Shown: positions 9,337-18,653 of the stretch, piece by piece
How the letters are laid out: each line of letters opens with the position of its first letter
How positions within the stretch are numbered: the first letter of the stretch is position 1
Assembly: GCA_009921175.1 (NCBI GenBank)
Contig: RFYP01000003.1
Span: forward strand, 1 to 43,234
From: Flavobacteriia bacterium
GTDB taxonomy: Bacteria; Bacteroidota; Bacteroidia; Flavobacteriales; Flavobacteriaceae
Length of the DNA stretch: 43,234 nucleotides
Direction of reading: 5' to 3'
Program-made: the position numbers and the translations under genes
The notes under the pieces: generated by a model
Seen by the model: only the letters and a program-made list of their open reading frames with translations
What the model was told of the DNA's origin: nothing
The model's database searches: none

Positions 9337-9884
9337 GAATGACGGTTTTTGATTCGGTATTTTTTATAAAGTCGAATGCCCAGCACCAGTAGAACGGCCA
9401 GTCCAACCAAACCGATCACCCCAAAAATCCAGTGAAAACTACTTTTAAGCACCGCCAAAAAAACAATGGCAAAAAGCAGGAGGGTAGCCCCCTCGTTCCA
9501 AAACCGCATCGCGTTGGCCGAATAGTTAAAGGTATTGGCCTGAAACTGTCGATACATTTGGTGGGTTTTGAGATGATAGCCGATCAAGAGGACAACAAAA
9601 ATCAGTTTGATCAGCATCCAGGTTTGGGCCAGCCATCCGGGCATCAAATAGAGCAATACCAAAGCGAAAAATACGGCCAACACCGCCGATGGCCAAGTGA
9701 TGATATACCACAGGCGGCGGGCCATAAGTTTAAACTGCTTGCTTAGAATCTCTTTTTCTAACACTGGTTTTGACTGGGCTTCTATAAGGTAGATAAACAA
9801 TCGCGGCATATAGAAAAGACCCGCAAACCATGTGATCACAAAGATCAGATGCAAGGCTTTGACATAACCATAATAGTCGACCAT
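9333..9884 (-). CDS. hemJ: HemJ-like protoporphyrinogen oxidase (CopD/UPF0093-type membrane protein)
   Basis: YYGYVKALHLIFVITWFAGLFYMPRLFIYLIEA, four or more TM helices, RFWNEGATLLLFAIVFLAVLK. Confidence 0.85.
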   Translation of the reverse strand: MVDYYGYVKALHLIFVITWFAGLFYMPRLFIYLIEAQSKPVLEKEILSKQFKLMARRLWYIITWPSAVLAVFFALVLLYLMPGWLAQTWMLIKLIFVVLLIGYHLKTHQMYRQFQANTFNYSANAMRFWNEGATLLLFAIVFLAVLKSSFHWIFGVIGLVGLAVLLVLGIRLYKKYRIKNRHS

Positions 9885-9887
9885 CGA

Positions 9888-12800
9888 TTAGGGGGTTGAC
9901 AAATAATCCAATTCGAGTGCCGCAAAAGCGGTGTTAAAAGCTTTGACCTCCTTGTCCATCAAGGCATCGTATTTTTCGAGCTGTGCATGAATTAGCGCCG
10001 AAAGTTCTTCACTCACTTTACGATCTTGATCGGTGGGTGGAAAATCACTCATCATCACCAAGTTGTTGACATGTCCCAATTTGTTGGTTAGCCTAATGGG
10101 GAAATTAAGCGGGTCTTGGTTACTTCGGTTTTGGGTTTGGTAAAGTGCTTTTTCGATCTCCGAAAGTGCTTTGCGCAGCGTTTTGGCTTGGTTTACAAGT
10201 TCTTTTGCCGCATCGTTTTCGTTGTTGTTTTGAACAAATTCGTCTAATTTTTTATTGACCTTACGGATGTTTTTAATGGCTTTATGCGCCCGGTCAATGG
10301 TAGCATTGATTCCATTGACAAAGTCAAACTGTTCTTGCATTTGGGCAACAGTAACCTCGGCCCGGGGATCGGGGAGTACTTCAAAGGTCGTTGTTGCACG
10401 TTGACCATTGAATATCAAACTCGCCTGATAAGTCCCCGGAACGGCACGCGCTCCAGCGAGTGAGGCCCCCCAAAGAATCATACCATCCAATCTTTCGGCT
10501 CCTTCGTATCTGAGGTTCCATCGAAAGGTATTGCCTTTGGCCTGCGCTTTTAACTTGTTTTTCTTATCGTGGTTGCTAAAGGTTTGAATGGGGGTTCCAT
10601 CGGCGGTAGCAATTTCGAGAGTAAGGCTGTCTTTATCAGAGTCATAGTTCTCCAAATAATAATGTAAAGTCACACCACCGGGTAAGTTCGTCCCTTCGGT
10701 AAGGCTATCCTGTCCTCCACCGGCATTGATACGGTAGCTGGGTTTGGGTGTGAACAGCTTCATTTTTTGATTCGAATCGGTCGCTGACAATTGATGAAGC
10801 ACAGTAAGATCGTCTATCATCCATAGACTTCTTCCCTGGGTAGCAACAATCAGGCTATTGTCCTTTATGGTCAAATCGGTAATGGGTACAATGGGTAGGT
10901 TTTTTTGGAACGGTTTCCAAGACTGTCCATCGTCAAAAGAAATATACATCCCGGTTTCTGTTCCAGCATAGAGCAATCCTTTGCGGTTGGGGTCAGCACG
11001 GACGACCCGTGTAAAGTGTTCTTCGGATATACCGGTTGTGATTTGTTGCCACGTCTGACCGTAATCGGTAGTTTTGTACAAATACGGTCTAAAGTCACCC
11101 GACTTATAGCGGGTACCAGCCACATAACATGTCGCAGGGTCGAACGGTGACGGATCAACAGTGTTAATCATCATCCATTCGGGCATGTTTTTGGGGGTGA
11201 TGTTGGTCCAGTTTTTCCCTCCGTCTCGGGTCAGGTGAATCAGTCCATCATCACTTCCTATCCACATCAGGCCTTCTTGTAAAGGGGATTCATTGGCCGC
11301 GAAGATGGTGCAGTAATACTCCACACCGGTATTGTCTTGGGTAATGGGTCCTCCAGACGATTTGAGCTTTTCAGGATCGTTTCGGGTCAGGTCGGGGCTT
11401 ATGATTTCCCAGCTTTGTCCTTCATTTTCAGAGACATGCACATGGTTTGAAAAAGTATAGAGTTTTTTGGGATTGTGCTTACTAAAAATAATAGGGAAAT
11501 TCCATTGAAAACGGTAGCGCATCCCTTCGGCGCCATACCCCATGGGATTATCGGGCCATACATTGATCCCACGAACCGCATTGTTTTGGTGATTAACACG
11601 GGTCAAAAAGCCTCCATAACTTCCGCCATACACGATGTCGTTGTTGTTTGGATCTACGGCAATATGAGCCGATTCTCCTCCTGCTGTTGGTTCCCAATCG
11701 TCTTCTCCTATATATCTACCGTCTGAGCGATGGCGAATACGGATGGTCGAGTTGTCTTGTTGCGCTACATAGATTCTGTAGGGAAAAGCATTGTCGGTTG
11801 TCACCCGATAAAACTGGGCGGTGGGTTGATTGTAATAGGTGCTCCAGGTTGAACCTCCGTCATAACTTACTTGAGCCCCGCCATCGTCGGCAATGATCAT
11901 GCGTTGATTGTCTTCGGGCGCTATCCAAAGGTCATGGTGGTCACCATGAGGGGCATTGGCACTTTTAAATGTTTTACCGCCATCGGTGGATTTGTGGTAA
12001 CGCACATTCATAACATAAACGATGTCTTCGTTTTGTGTATCGGCATAAATTTTTGAATAATACCATGCCCGTTGTCTCAACGAACGGCTATCGTTTATAT
12101 GCTGCCAATTTTCGCCGCCGTCCTGGGAGAAATATACTCCACCCTTTTCTTTGTTCTCGACGATCGCCCATACTTTTTGTGCATTGACCGGTGATACGGT
12201 GACTCCGATAATTCCAAGGGTACCTTGGGCAAAACCGGGGTTGTCACTAATTTTTTTCCAGCTTTCGCCGCTATCGGTACTTTTCCATAGGGCCGAACCT
12301 TCTCCACCACTACTGAGGCTGTAAGGTGTTCTTTGAACGTTCCAGGTTGCTGCATAAAGGTGTCTGGGGTTGGAGGGGTCCATTTGCAGCTCGACCGCAC
12401 CGGCCTGAGGATGGGCAAAAAGAACTTTTTCCCAGGTTTTACCTCCATCGGTGGATTTATAGACACCACGATCATTGGTGGGTTTATAAATGTTCCCTAA
12501 AACTGCGGCATAGACCACATCCGGATTTTGTGGGTGAACGACTATCCGTGGGATATGACGTGAATTGGGAAGACCTGATTGTATCCACGTTTTTCCGGCG
12601 TCTACGGATTTCCAAACACCGTATCCAGAAGAGACATTCCCACGAATGGTAACTTCGCCTCCACCGACATAAATGACATTGGGATCACTTTCGGCCACTT
12701 CCACGGCCCCGATACTTCCACCAAAATAGCCATCAGAAATATTTTGATAGGTCTTGCCACCGTCTTCAGTTTTCCATACTCCGCCACCAGTTGCTCCAAA

Positions 12801-13010
12801 ATAGAATAAGTTGGGCTTGCCTGGAACACCAGTTACAGCCGCCGAGCGGCCTCCACGAAAAGGCCCTATTTGCCGGTAGCTGAGTGAGCTATGGTATTCA
12901 GCAGCGATTTGGGGAGGGTTTGTTTTTTTCCTTTTTCGCTGTGCATGAGCGGGTTGGGGAGTCATCAACGCAAAGACAAGGAGTATCAAAAAATATTTAA
13001 TGCTTTTCAT
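9888..13010 (-). CDS. Secreted BNR/VPS10(sortilin)-type beta-propeller protein, commonly annotated as glycosyl hydrolase
   Basis: 1040 aa with signal peptide and many Asp-box-like repeats (STDGGKTWEK, SQDGGENWQH, SYDGGSTWS, TRDGGKNWTN, SFDDGQSWKP). Confidence 0.88.
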   Translation of the reverse strand: MKSIKYFLILLVFALMTPQPAHAQRKRKKTNPPQIAAEYHSSLSYRQIGPFRGGRSAAVTGVPGKPNLFYFGATGGGVWKTEDGGKTYQNISDGYFGGSIGAVEVAESDPNVIYVGGGEVTIRGNVSSGYGVWKSVDAGKTWIQSGLPNSRHIPRIVVHPQNPDVVYAAVLGNIYKPTNDRGVYKSTDGGKTWEKVLFAHPQAGAVELQMDPSNPRHLYAATWNVQRTPYSLSSGGEGSALWKSTDSGESWKKISDNPGFAQGTLGIIGVTVSPVNAQKVWAIVENKEKGGVYFSQDGGENWQHINDSRSLRQRAWYYSKIYADTQNEDIVYVMNVRYHKSTDGGKTFKSANAPHGDHHDLWIAPEDNQRMIIADDGGAQVSYDGGSTWSTYYNQPTAQFYRVTTDNAFPYRIYVAQQDNSTIRIRHRSDGRYIGEDDWEPTAGGESAHIAVDPNNNDIVYGGSYGGFLTRVNHQNNAVRGINVWPDNPMGYGAEGMRYRFQWNFPIIFSKHNPKKLYTFSNHVHVSENEGQSWEIISPDLTRNDPEKLKSSGGPITQDNTGVEYYCTIFAANESPLQEGLMWIGSDDGLIHLTRDGGKNWTNITPKNMPEWMMINTVDPSPFDPATCYVAGTRYKSGDFRPYLYKTTDYGQTWQQITTGISEEHFTRVVRADPNRKGLLYAGTETGMYISFDDGQSWKPFQKNLPIVPITDLTIKDNSLIVATQGRSLWMIDDLTVLHQLSATDSNQKMKLFTPKPSYRINAGGGQDSLTEGTNLPGGVTLHYYLENYDSDKDSLTLEIATADGTPIQTFSNHDKKNKLKAQAKGNTFRWNLRYEGAERLDGMILWGASLAGARAVPGTYQASLIFNGQRATTTFEVLPDPRAEVTVAQMQEQFDFVNGINATIDRAHKAIKNIRKVNKKLDEFVQNNNENDAAKELVNQAKTLRKALSEIEKALYQTQNRSNQDPLNFPIRLTNKLGHVNNLVMMSDFPPTDQDRKVSEELSALIHAQLEKYDALMDKEVKAFNTAFAALELDYLSTP

Positions 13011-13068
13011 GATTAGGTTCGTTTAAATCAAGGTAAAATGTACGTAAAAACTCGGGAAAGTAAAACCC

Positions 13069-14421
13069 TTATTTGGAAGAAACCGTTAATTGGGTTTTTA
13101 TTTCTTTGAGTAAATAAAAACCGGTAATCACCGTAGCGAGGAATTCTCCTATGGGAAAGGCAATCCACACGCCAAACACGCCCAAATAGGGAGGCAGTAT
13201 AAAAATAAGTGGAATCAGGAAAAACCCTTGTCGGGTCAGGGTAAGCAGCAGTGCAGGCAGGGCTTTGCCTATGGCTTGAAAATAGGCAGCTCCGATAAGT
13301 TGAATCCCGATGATCGGAGTAGCGGCAAAGATCCATCGAAGAGCGTTTGGGGTTTGCTGGAGCACTGCAGCATCATTGGTGAAAATTGCAACAAACGCCT
13401 CGGTAAACGTAAAAATTAGTACGCTTATAATAGCAGCGAGGGTCGTGGCGTATAGCAAGGCAGTTTTGATGACTTGTCGAACACGTTGGTAGTTTTTTGC
13501 ACCATAATTATACCCGGCAATGGGGAGAAAACCCTGGGTAATTCCCAAAACGGGAAACAGGGCAAACATCAAGGTTCTACTAATAATGGCATAAACCGCC
13601 ACAGTGGTTTCACCACCAAAATCGTATAAAATAGTATTGACCAAAAGTACAACGATACTCACCACAGCTTGGCGAGCTAGCGTGACCGACCCCAAGGCGC
13701 CAATTTGTCGAACCAACGAAAAATCCAATAAAAAATGTTTGGGAGACAGGTGTAATTCGGAGTTTTTGGACCTAAAAAAATACAAAAGGTATGCTGCACA
13801 AACTCCATAAGACAGGGTTGTGGCCCAGGCCGCACCCGCCATACCCCAATCAAAAACGTAAATAAAAAGCACATCCAAACTCAAGTTACTGATCGAAGGC
13901 AATAGCATGGCATACATCGCATAGCGGGGTTTGCCCTCGGCGCGTACAACGTTGTTGCCCATCATGCAAAAACCGAGAACAGGCACACCATACAACACGA
14001 TGGTATAATAGATTTTTGCAGGCGCATACAAGGCTCCTTTTCCGCCAAAAAGGGGGATCAGACTTTCGATAAACGCCAGTCCCAAAACGACAAAAGACAC
14101 GGTAAAAAAAAGCGTAAGGGTCAACTGATTCCCAAACGTATGCAAGGCCTTTTCTTGGTTTTTATCGCCCAAAGCCCTTGAAATCACTGAGCTACCTCCT
14201 ATTCCAATGGCCATACCAAGTGCACCGATAAAAAAGGAAACTGGCAAAACAACATTAATGGCAGCGATAGCATTTGCACCTATCCATTGACCGACAAAAA
14301 CTGTATCAATAAGAATATTGAGGGACATGACCAAAATCCCAATCGAAGCGGGTACAGCTTGCTGAATCAGTAATTTAGTAATGGGTTGTTGGCCCAATTG
14401 TGCGGCACGGTCTGTCGCCAT
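13069..14421 (-). CDS. MATE-family efflux transporter
   Basis: About 12 TM; KLLIQQAVPASIGILVMSLNILIDTVFVGQWIG. Start taken at ATG 14421, overlapping the hemH stop as TAATG. Confidence 0.92.
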   Translation of the reverse strand: MATDRAAQLGQQPITKLLIQQAVPASIGILVMSLNILIDTVFVGQWIGANAIAAINVVLPVSFFIGALGMAIGIGGSSVISRALGDKNQEKALHTFGNQLTLTLFFTVSFVVLGLAFIESLIPLFGGKGALYAPAKIYYTIVLYGVPVLGFCMMGNNVVRAEGKPRYAMYAMLLPSISNLSLDVLFIYVFDWGMAGAAWATTLSYGVCAAYLLYFFRSKNSELHLSPKHFLLDFSLVRQIGALGSVTLARQAVVSIVVLLVNTILYDFGGETTVAVYAIISRTLMFALFPVLGITQGFLPIAGYNYGAKNYQRVRQVIKTALLYATTLAAIISVLIFTFTEAFVAIFTNDAAVLQQTPNALRWIFAATPIIGIQLIGAAYFQAIGKALPALLLTLTRQGFFLIPLIFILPPYLGVFGVWIAFPIGEFLATVITGFYLLKEIKTQLTVSSK

Positions 14422-15452
14422 TAGGCCGTTTCTTTTTCGGCCAAGGCCCACTGATCGATCCATCGACTTAGGACTTGTACCCAGTCTGATCGGTCATTGA
14501 TACAGGGAATCACGTGCAAGTGTTCTCCGCCTTTTTCTTCAAAATCCTCTACGGCCTCCATTCCTATTTCTTCTAGGGTTTCTAAACAATCCGAGACAAA
14601 AGCGGGGGTAACAATGGCCATTTTTTTAACCCCTGCTTTGGCTTTATTGGCAACCGTTTTATCCGTATAAGGCTGTAGCCAAGGATCTAAGCCTAGTCGA
14701 GACTGAAAAGTGGTGGTGTATTGATCGGGTTTAAGTTCAAGTAATTTGGCCACCTCCTGGGTTGTTTGATAACATTGATGGCGGTAACAGAACTGGTGTG
14801 CTGGCGAAATGGTTTGACAACATAGGCCATCGATTTTACAATGGGACTTGGTGATGTCTGATTTTCGAATGTGGCGTTCGGGCACCCCGTGGTACGAAAA
14901 AATCAAATGCTCCCACTCTACTCCTTGTAAACTTTCTTGGATCGAATTGCTCAAAACACGCACATAGTCGGGATGCTTGTAAAAGGCGGGTAAAATGGTA
15001 AAATCGAGATGCGGAAAATGCTGATTTTTAAGTTGTTCGGCCAGGACCAAAATCGTTTCGGTCGTTGCCATGGCAAATTGAGGATATAAGGGTACAAGTA
15101 AAATTTCGTCAACACCCTGATCGCCCAAGTTTTTAAGTCCTTCATAGAGCGAGGGATTACCATAGCGCATGGCGATGGCCACGGGTACGGCAACCTTTTT
15201 TTGAACCTGCTTTTGCAATCGCTCGGTGAGCACAATCAGGGGTGAACCTTCCTCCCACCAGATCTTACCGTAAGCTTTGGCCGATTTTTTTGGTCGAGTA
15301 TTCAGAATGATTCCTTTGACCAACAGCGTTCGCGCCCATTGAGGGAGGTCGATGACCCGCTCATCCATTAAAAACTCTTCTAAATACACTTTGACATCCT
15401 TGGGTTCCGGGCTGTCCGGTGAACCAAGGTTGATCAATAAAACCCCTTTCAT
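14421..15452 (-). CDS. hemH: Ferrochelatase
   Basis: MKGVLLINLGSPDSPEPKDVKVYLEEFLMDERVIDLP; FSYHGVPERHIRKSD; SRLGLDPWLQPYTD. Confidence 0.96.
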   Translation of the reverse strand: MKGVLLINLGSPDSPEPKDVKVYLEEFLMDERVIDLPQWARTLLVKGIILNTRPKKSAKAYGKIWWEEGSPLIVLTERLQKQVQKKVAVPVAIAMRYGNPSLYEGLKNLGDQGVDEILLVPLYPQFAMATTETILVLAEQLKNQHFPHLDFTILPAFYKHPDYVRVLSNSIQESLQGVEWEHLIFSYHGVPERHIRKSDITKSHCKIDGLCCQTISPAHQFCYRHQCYQTTQEVAKLLELKPDQYTTTFQSRLGLDPWLQPYTDKTVANKAKAGVKKMAIVTPAFVSDCLETLEEIGMEAVEDFEEKGGEHLHVIPCINDRSDWVQVLSRWIDQWALAEKETA

Positions 15453-15461
15453 AGTCTTTTT

Positions 15462-16346
15462 TTACGAAGATACTGACATTAAATATTTTTTGGGGGTAGT
15501 TCCAAACTTCTTTTTAAAAGCGGCAATAAAATGACTGGAAGTACTGTAGCCCAAATGCAGACCCACCTCGTTAACATTGTACTTTTGTGTAGCCAAAAGA
15601 CGTTGGGCTTCATCCATTTTGTGATCCAACAAAAACCCGTAAACGGTCTGCCCATACAGCTGTTTAAACCCCTCTTTGAGTTTTTTGATGTTGATGCCCA
15701 CCTTATGGGACAATTCTTGTAATGTAGGGGGTTCGGCCATGTGTTCCAAAAGTAGTGTTTTGGCTTGGCGAATCCGTCGTACTTGGTCTTCGTTTTCAAG
15801 AAACGGACATTGTTCTAGGTCTGCAGCGGTGGTATCAAAATACAAGCTAAACAACTCATACACTTTGGCCTTAAGGTATAAAGCACGCACACTGTCATCG
15901 ACCTTGCATTGTAATAATTGACTTAAAACTACAGCCGTTGCAGGCGAAAAAACCCGGTCATCGTAAAACTTTTGAGTACTGTTCTCCGGACTTAAAAAAC
16001 TGATTTGGCCAGCGTCATTTGAAAACAAACTGTGGAATTTTTTGATCGAAATTACCACACTAAGCATCCATGTATCCGGAGCCACCACCAAATCAATAGG
16101 CAAAGACTTTTGAGGATTATAGAGCAAAACCACATGATTTTCATAGACCGAAAAGGTATAGGCCCCACCATTGTATTGCAAATCTCCACGGCCTTTTAAA
16201 CAAAAATGAAATTGAATAACCTCCTGATTTACAGCGCGCTGAAAACCTCCTTTTGACTGAGCATCCTGTTGCAGGCAATACAATTCAAACCCAGGTTCGA
16301 GGGCGTATTCCCAAAAAGTTCTTTTAGCGTTGTTTTTTGATTCCAT
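15462..16346 (-). CDS. AraC-family transcriptional regulator (PchR/YbtA-like)
   Basis: 294 aa with C-terminal HTH_18: TLQELSHKVGINIKKLKEGFKQLYGQTVYGFLLDHKMDEAQRLL...VGLHLGYSTSSHFIAAFKKKFGTTPKKYL. Confidence 0.92.
   Translation of the reverse strand: MESKNNAKRTFWEYALEPGFELYCLQQDAQSKGGFQRAVNQEVIQFHFCLKGRGDLQYNGGAYTFSVYENHVVLLYNPQKSLPIDLVVAPDTWMLSVVISIKKFHSLFSNDAGQISFLSPENSTQKFYDDRVFSPATAVVLSQLLQCKVDDSVRALYLKAKVYELFSLYFDTTAADLEQCPFLENEDQVRRIRQAKTLLLEHMAEPPTLQELSHKVGINIKKLKEGFKQLYGQTVYGFLLDHKMDEAQRLLATQKYNVNEVGLHLGYSTSSHFIAAFKKKFGTTPKKYLMSVSS
16317..16331. repeat. 15-nt direct repeat AGTTCTTTTAGCGTT, copy 1 (in the araC 5' coding region)
   Basis: Identical to 16472-16486, 155 bp away. Confidence 0.75.
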
Positions 16347-16356
16347 AGCACAAGTT

Positions 16357-16379
16357 TTATTTAGAATAAATCTAAATAA
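16357..16379. promoter_or_regulatory. Perfect inverted repeat TTATTTAGA-ATAAA-TCTAAATAA upstream of araC; candidate operator
   Basis: 9-bp perfect arms with 5-nt spacer, ending 11 bp from the araC start codon. Confidence 0.6.
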
Positions 16380-16460
16380 TTAATTGGTTTTTAGTAAACC
16401 GAGCCACAAATATACTACATTTAAGCGCGTTTTATGCTAAAACGACGCGGAATTCCAATT

Positions 16461-16493
16461 TTGATACTTATAGTTCTTTTAGCGTTATTTTTG
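16461..16493 (+). promoter_or_regulatory. Bacteroidota-type promoter TTG-N22-TATTTTTG for the hemA operon
   Basis: TTG 16461-16463; TATTTTTG 16486-16493; hemA start at 16535. Confidence 0.55.
16472..16486. repeat. 15-nt direct repeat AGTTCTTTTAGCGTT, copy 2 (in the hemA promoter)
   Basis: Identical to 16317-16331; overlaps the -33/-7 spacer and the first base of the -7 element. Confidence 0.75.
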
Positions 16494-16534
16494 GAAGATA
16501 CCGCCCCGTAATTTAGCGTCGATTTTAGAAGTCT

Positions 16535-17752
16535 ATGAGCCGCAATCACGCGCCCAAAAAATTTTTTGCTTTAGGCATCAGTTACCAAACCGCTGACGCG
16601 CGTACGCGTGGCAATTTTTCGTTGGACACAACCCAAATCGATGAGCTTCTTTTGGAGGCCAAGCAACAAGGATTAAAAAACTTGTTGGTGCTCAATACCT
16701 GTAATCGTACCGAATTGTACGGATGGCATCATTCGGCCCAAGCGCTTAAAAAACTCCTATGTCGGTATTCTACAGAACTTGAATTACAATTTGACAAACT
16801 AGGGCATTACTACGAAGAAGACGCGGCTTACCAGCATATTTTTCGGGTAGGCACTGGCCTGGACAGTCAAATTTTGGGCGACTTTGAAGTCATCGGACAG
16901 CTTAAGAAAAGTTTTTATACCTCCAAAAACCTTGGGATGGCCAACAGCCTTAGCGAGCGATTGGTCAATGCTATCATCCAAGCCAGCAAGCGCATCAAGA
17001 CCGAAACAGAAATTTCTTCCGGAGCCACCTCGGTCGCTTTTGCTTCGGTTCAATACATCTTAAAGAAGGTACCGGACATCGACCACAAAAAAATCTTGTT
17101 GTTTGGTACAGGAAAAATCGGGAGAAACACCTGTGAAAATCTAGTCAAACACACCTCCAATAAACACATCACGCTGATCAACCGAACGGCTTCCAAAGCG
17201 GCAGAAATTGCCGGTAAGTTTCAATTGGACGTTAAGCCTTTGGGCGATTTACCTGCCGAATTACGTGCAGTAGATATTGCCATCATCGCCACCGGAGCTC
17301 CCACACCGACCATCAGCAAAGCAATGATTTTTAATCACAAACCCCTGTTGATACTCGACCTATCGGTTCCCAAAAATGTCGAGGAGGCTGTCGCTGAAAA
17401 AGAGCAGGTGACCTTGGTGCATCTCGATGAATTGTCAAAAATTACCGATGCTACCCTCCAAAAGCGCCAACAATATATTCCTCAAGCCCTAGCGATTATC
17501 GAAGAAATCTCGGCCGAATTCAAAACCTGGCTCGAACACCGTAAGTATGCCCCCTTGCTCAAGGCCATTAAAGACAAATGGAGGCCTGCTCAAGAATCAT
17601 CTTCGGATGCTATGCCTCCCCTGGCGGCAGATGTCAACAAAATTACCGGGCAAATTGCCACCTACCTGAAAGAAAACCCCAAAGATGCTCCGGTGGCCTC
17701 CAAACTGCTCACCCATATCTTTGAACTTGAAATTAATTCCGATGCCCTCTAA
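16535..17752 (+). CDS. hemA: Glutamyl-tRNA reductase
   Basis: LVLNTCNRTELYGW; GLDSQILGDFEVIGQLK; LLFGTGKIGRNTCENL. Confidence 0.95.
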   Translation: MSRNHAPKKFFALGISYQTADARTRGNFSLDTTQIDELLLEAKQQGLKNLLVLNTCNRTELYGWHHSAQALKKLLCRYSTELELQFDKLGHYYEEDAAYQHIFRVGTGLDSQILGDFEVIGQLKKSFYTSKNLGMANSLSERLVNAIIQASKRIKTETEISSGATSVAFASVQYILKKVPDIDHKKILLFGTGKIGRNTCENLVKHTSNKHITLINRTASKAAEIAGKFQLDVKPLGDLPAELRAVDIAIIATGAPTPTISKAMIFNHKPLLILDLSVPKNVEEAVAEKEQVTLVHLDELSKITDATLQKRQQYIPQALAIIEEISAEFKTWLEHRKYAPLLKAIKDKWRPAQESSSDAMPPLAADVNKITGQIATYLKENPKDAPVASKLLTHIFELEINSDAL

Positions 17753-18653
17753 ACCGCTTCGCATTGGAACCCGTAAAAGCAAATTGGCGCTTTGGCAAGC
17801 CCAAAAAGTGCAAGAATTACTGGCCCAACAGCACCTTGAATCAATTTTGGTCCCTATAGAAAGCGAAGGGGATCAAAACCTAAAACAACCGCTTTACGAA
17901 CTCGGCATTCAGGGGATTTTTACCAAAACACTCGACAGTGCATTACTCAATGACACCATCGATTTGGCCGTCCATAGCCTTAAAGACGTACCCACCCAAC
18001 TGGCCCAAGGAATCGAACTAACAGCCGTACTCAAAAGGGGCGACCACCGGGATATTATCGTGCTAAAGAACGTAGATTCCCCCCTGCCCGAAACAGGAAA
18101 AATAGCTACCAGCAGTCTTCGTCGACAGGCGCAATGGCTAAGAAAATACCCACAGTATCGCTGCGAAAATCTACGCGGAAACGTACAAACACGTTTGACA
18201 AAACTCGACCAATCCGATTGGCAGGGTGCGTTGTTTGCCCAGGTTGGCTTAGCCCGATTAGACTTGCTCAACGACCGCCCCTATCAGGTTTTGGACTGGA
18301 TGCTTCCCGCACCAGCTCAAGGGGCCATTGGTGTTTGTACACGTCAAGATGATCGCGAATTACAAACGGCATTGGGCTCAATTTCATGCGCCCAGACCAC
18401 GGCCTGTGTGCGTGCAGAACGCGCGGTATTAAGGGGTCTCAAGGCAGGCTGTTCGGCTCCGGTGGGAGCCTTGGCCACCGTGGATCAAAACCTGCTCAAC
18501 CTCAGTGCAGGGCTTTACTCCTTAGACGGCACACAAGCCATCGAAATCGAATGTACTGGAGATTCTGAACAGGCTGAAAAACTCGGTTTAAGTCTTGCAG
18601 AAGAAATTTTACATACAGGAGGAGAAGCCCTACTTCAAAAAATTCGAAATTAA
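17742..18653 (+). CDS. hemC: Hydroxymethylbilane synthase (porphobilinogen deaminase)
   Basis: RIGTRKSKLALWQAQKV; HSLKDVPTQL; LRRQAQW; LRGNVQTRL; GCSAPVGALA. Start taken at 17742. Confidence 0.96.
   Translation: MPSKPLRIGTRKSKLALWQAQKVQELLAQQHLESILVPIESEGDQNLKQPLYELGIQGIFTKTLDSALLNDTIDLAVHSLKDVPTQLAQGIELTAVLKRGDHRDIIVLKNVDSPLPETGKIATSSLRRQAQWLRKYPQYRCENLRGNVQTRLTKLDQSDWQGALFAQVGLARLDLLNDRPYQVLDWMLPAPAQGAIGVCTRQDDRELQTALGSISCAQTTACVRAERAVLRGLKAGCSAPVGALATVDQNLLNLSAGLYSLDGTQAIEIECTGDSEQAEKLGLSLAEEILHTGGEALLQKIRN

Noticed and set aside
9888-13010. Possible adhesin or toxin-like repeat protein
   Set aside because: The repeats are Asp-box/BNR propeller motifs of a family common in Bacteroidota; no toxin domain or immunity gene seen.
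16526-16535. TAGAAGTCTA at the hemA start, resembling the 16357-16379 inverted repeat
   Set aside because: Arms only 4 bp and different spacing; probably chance.
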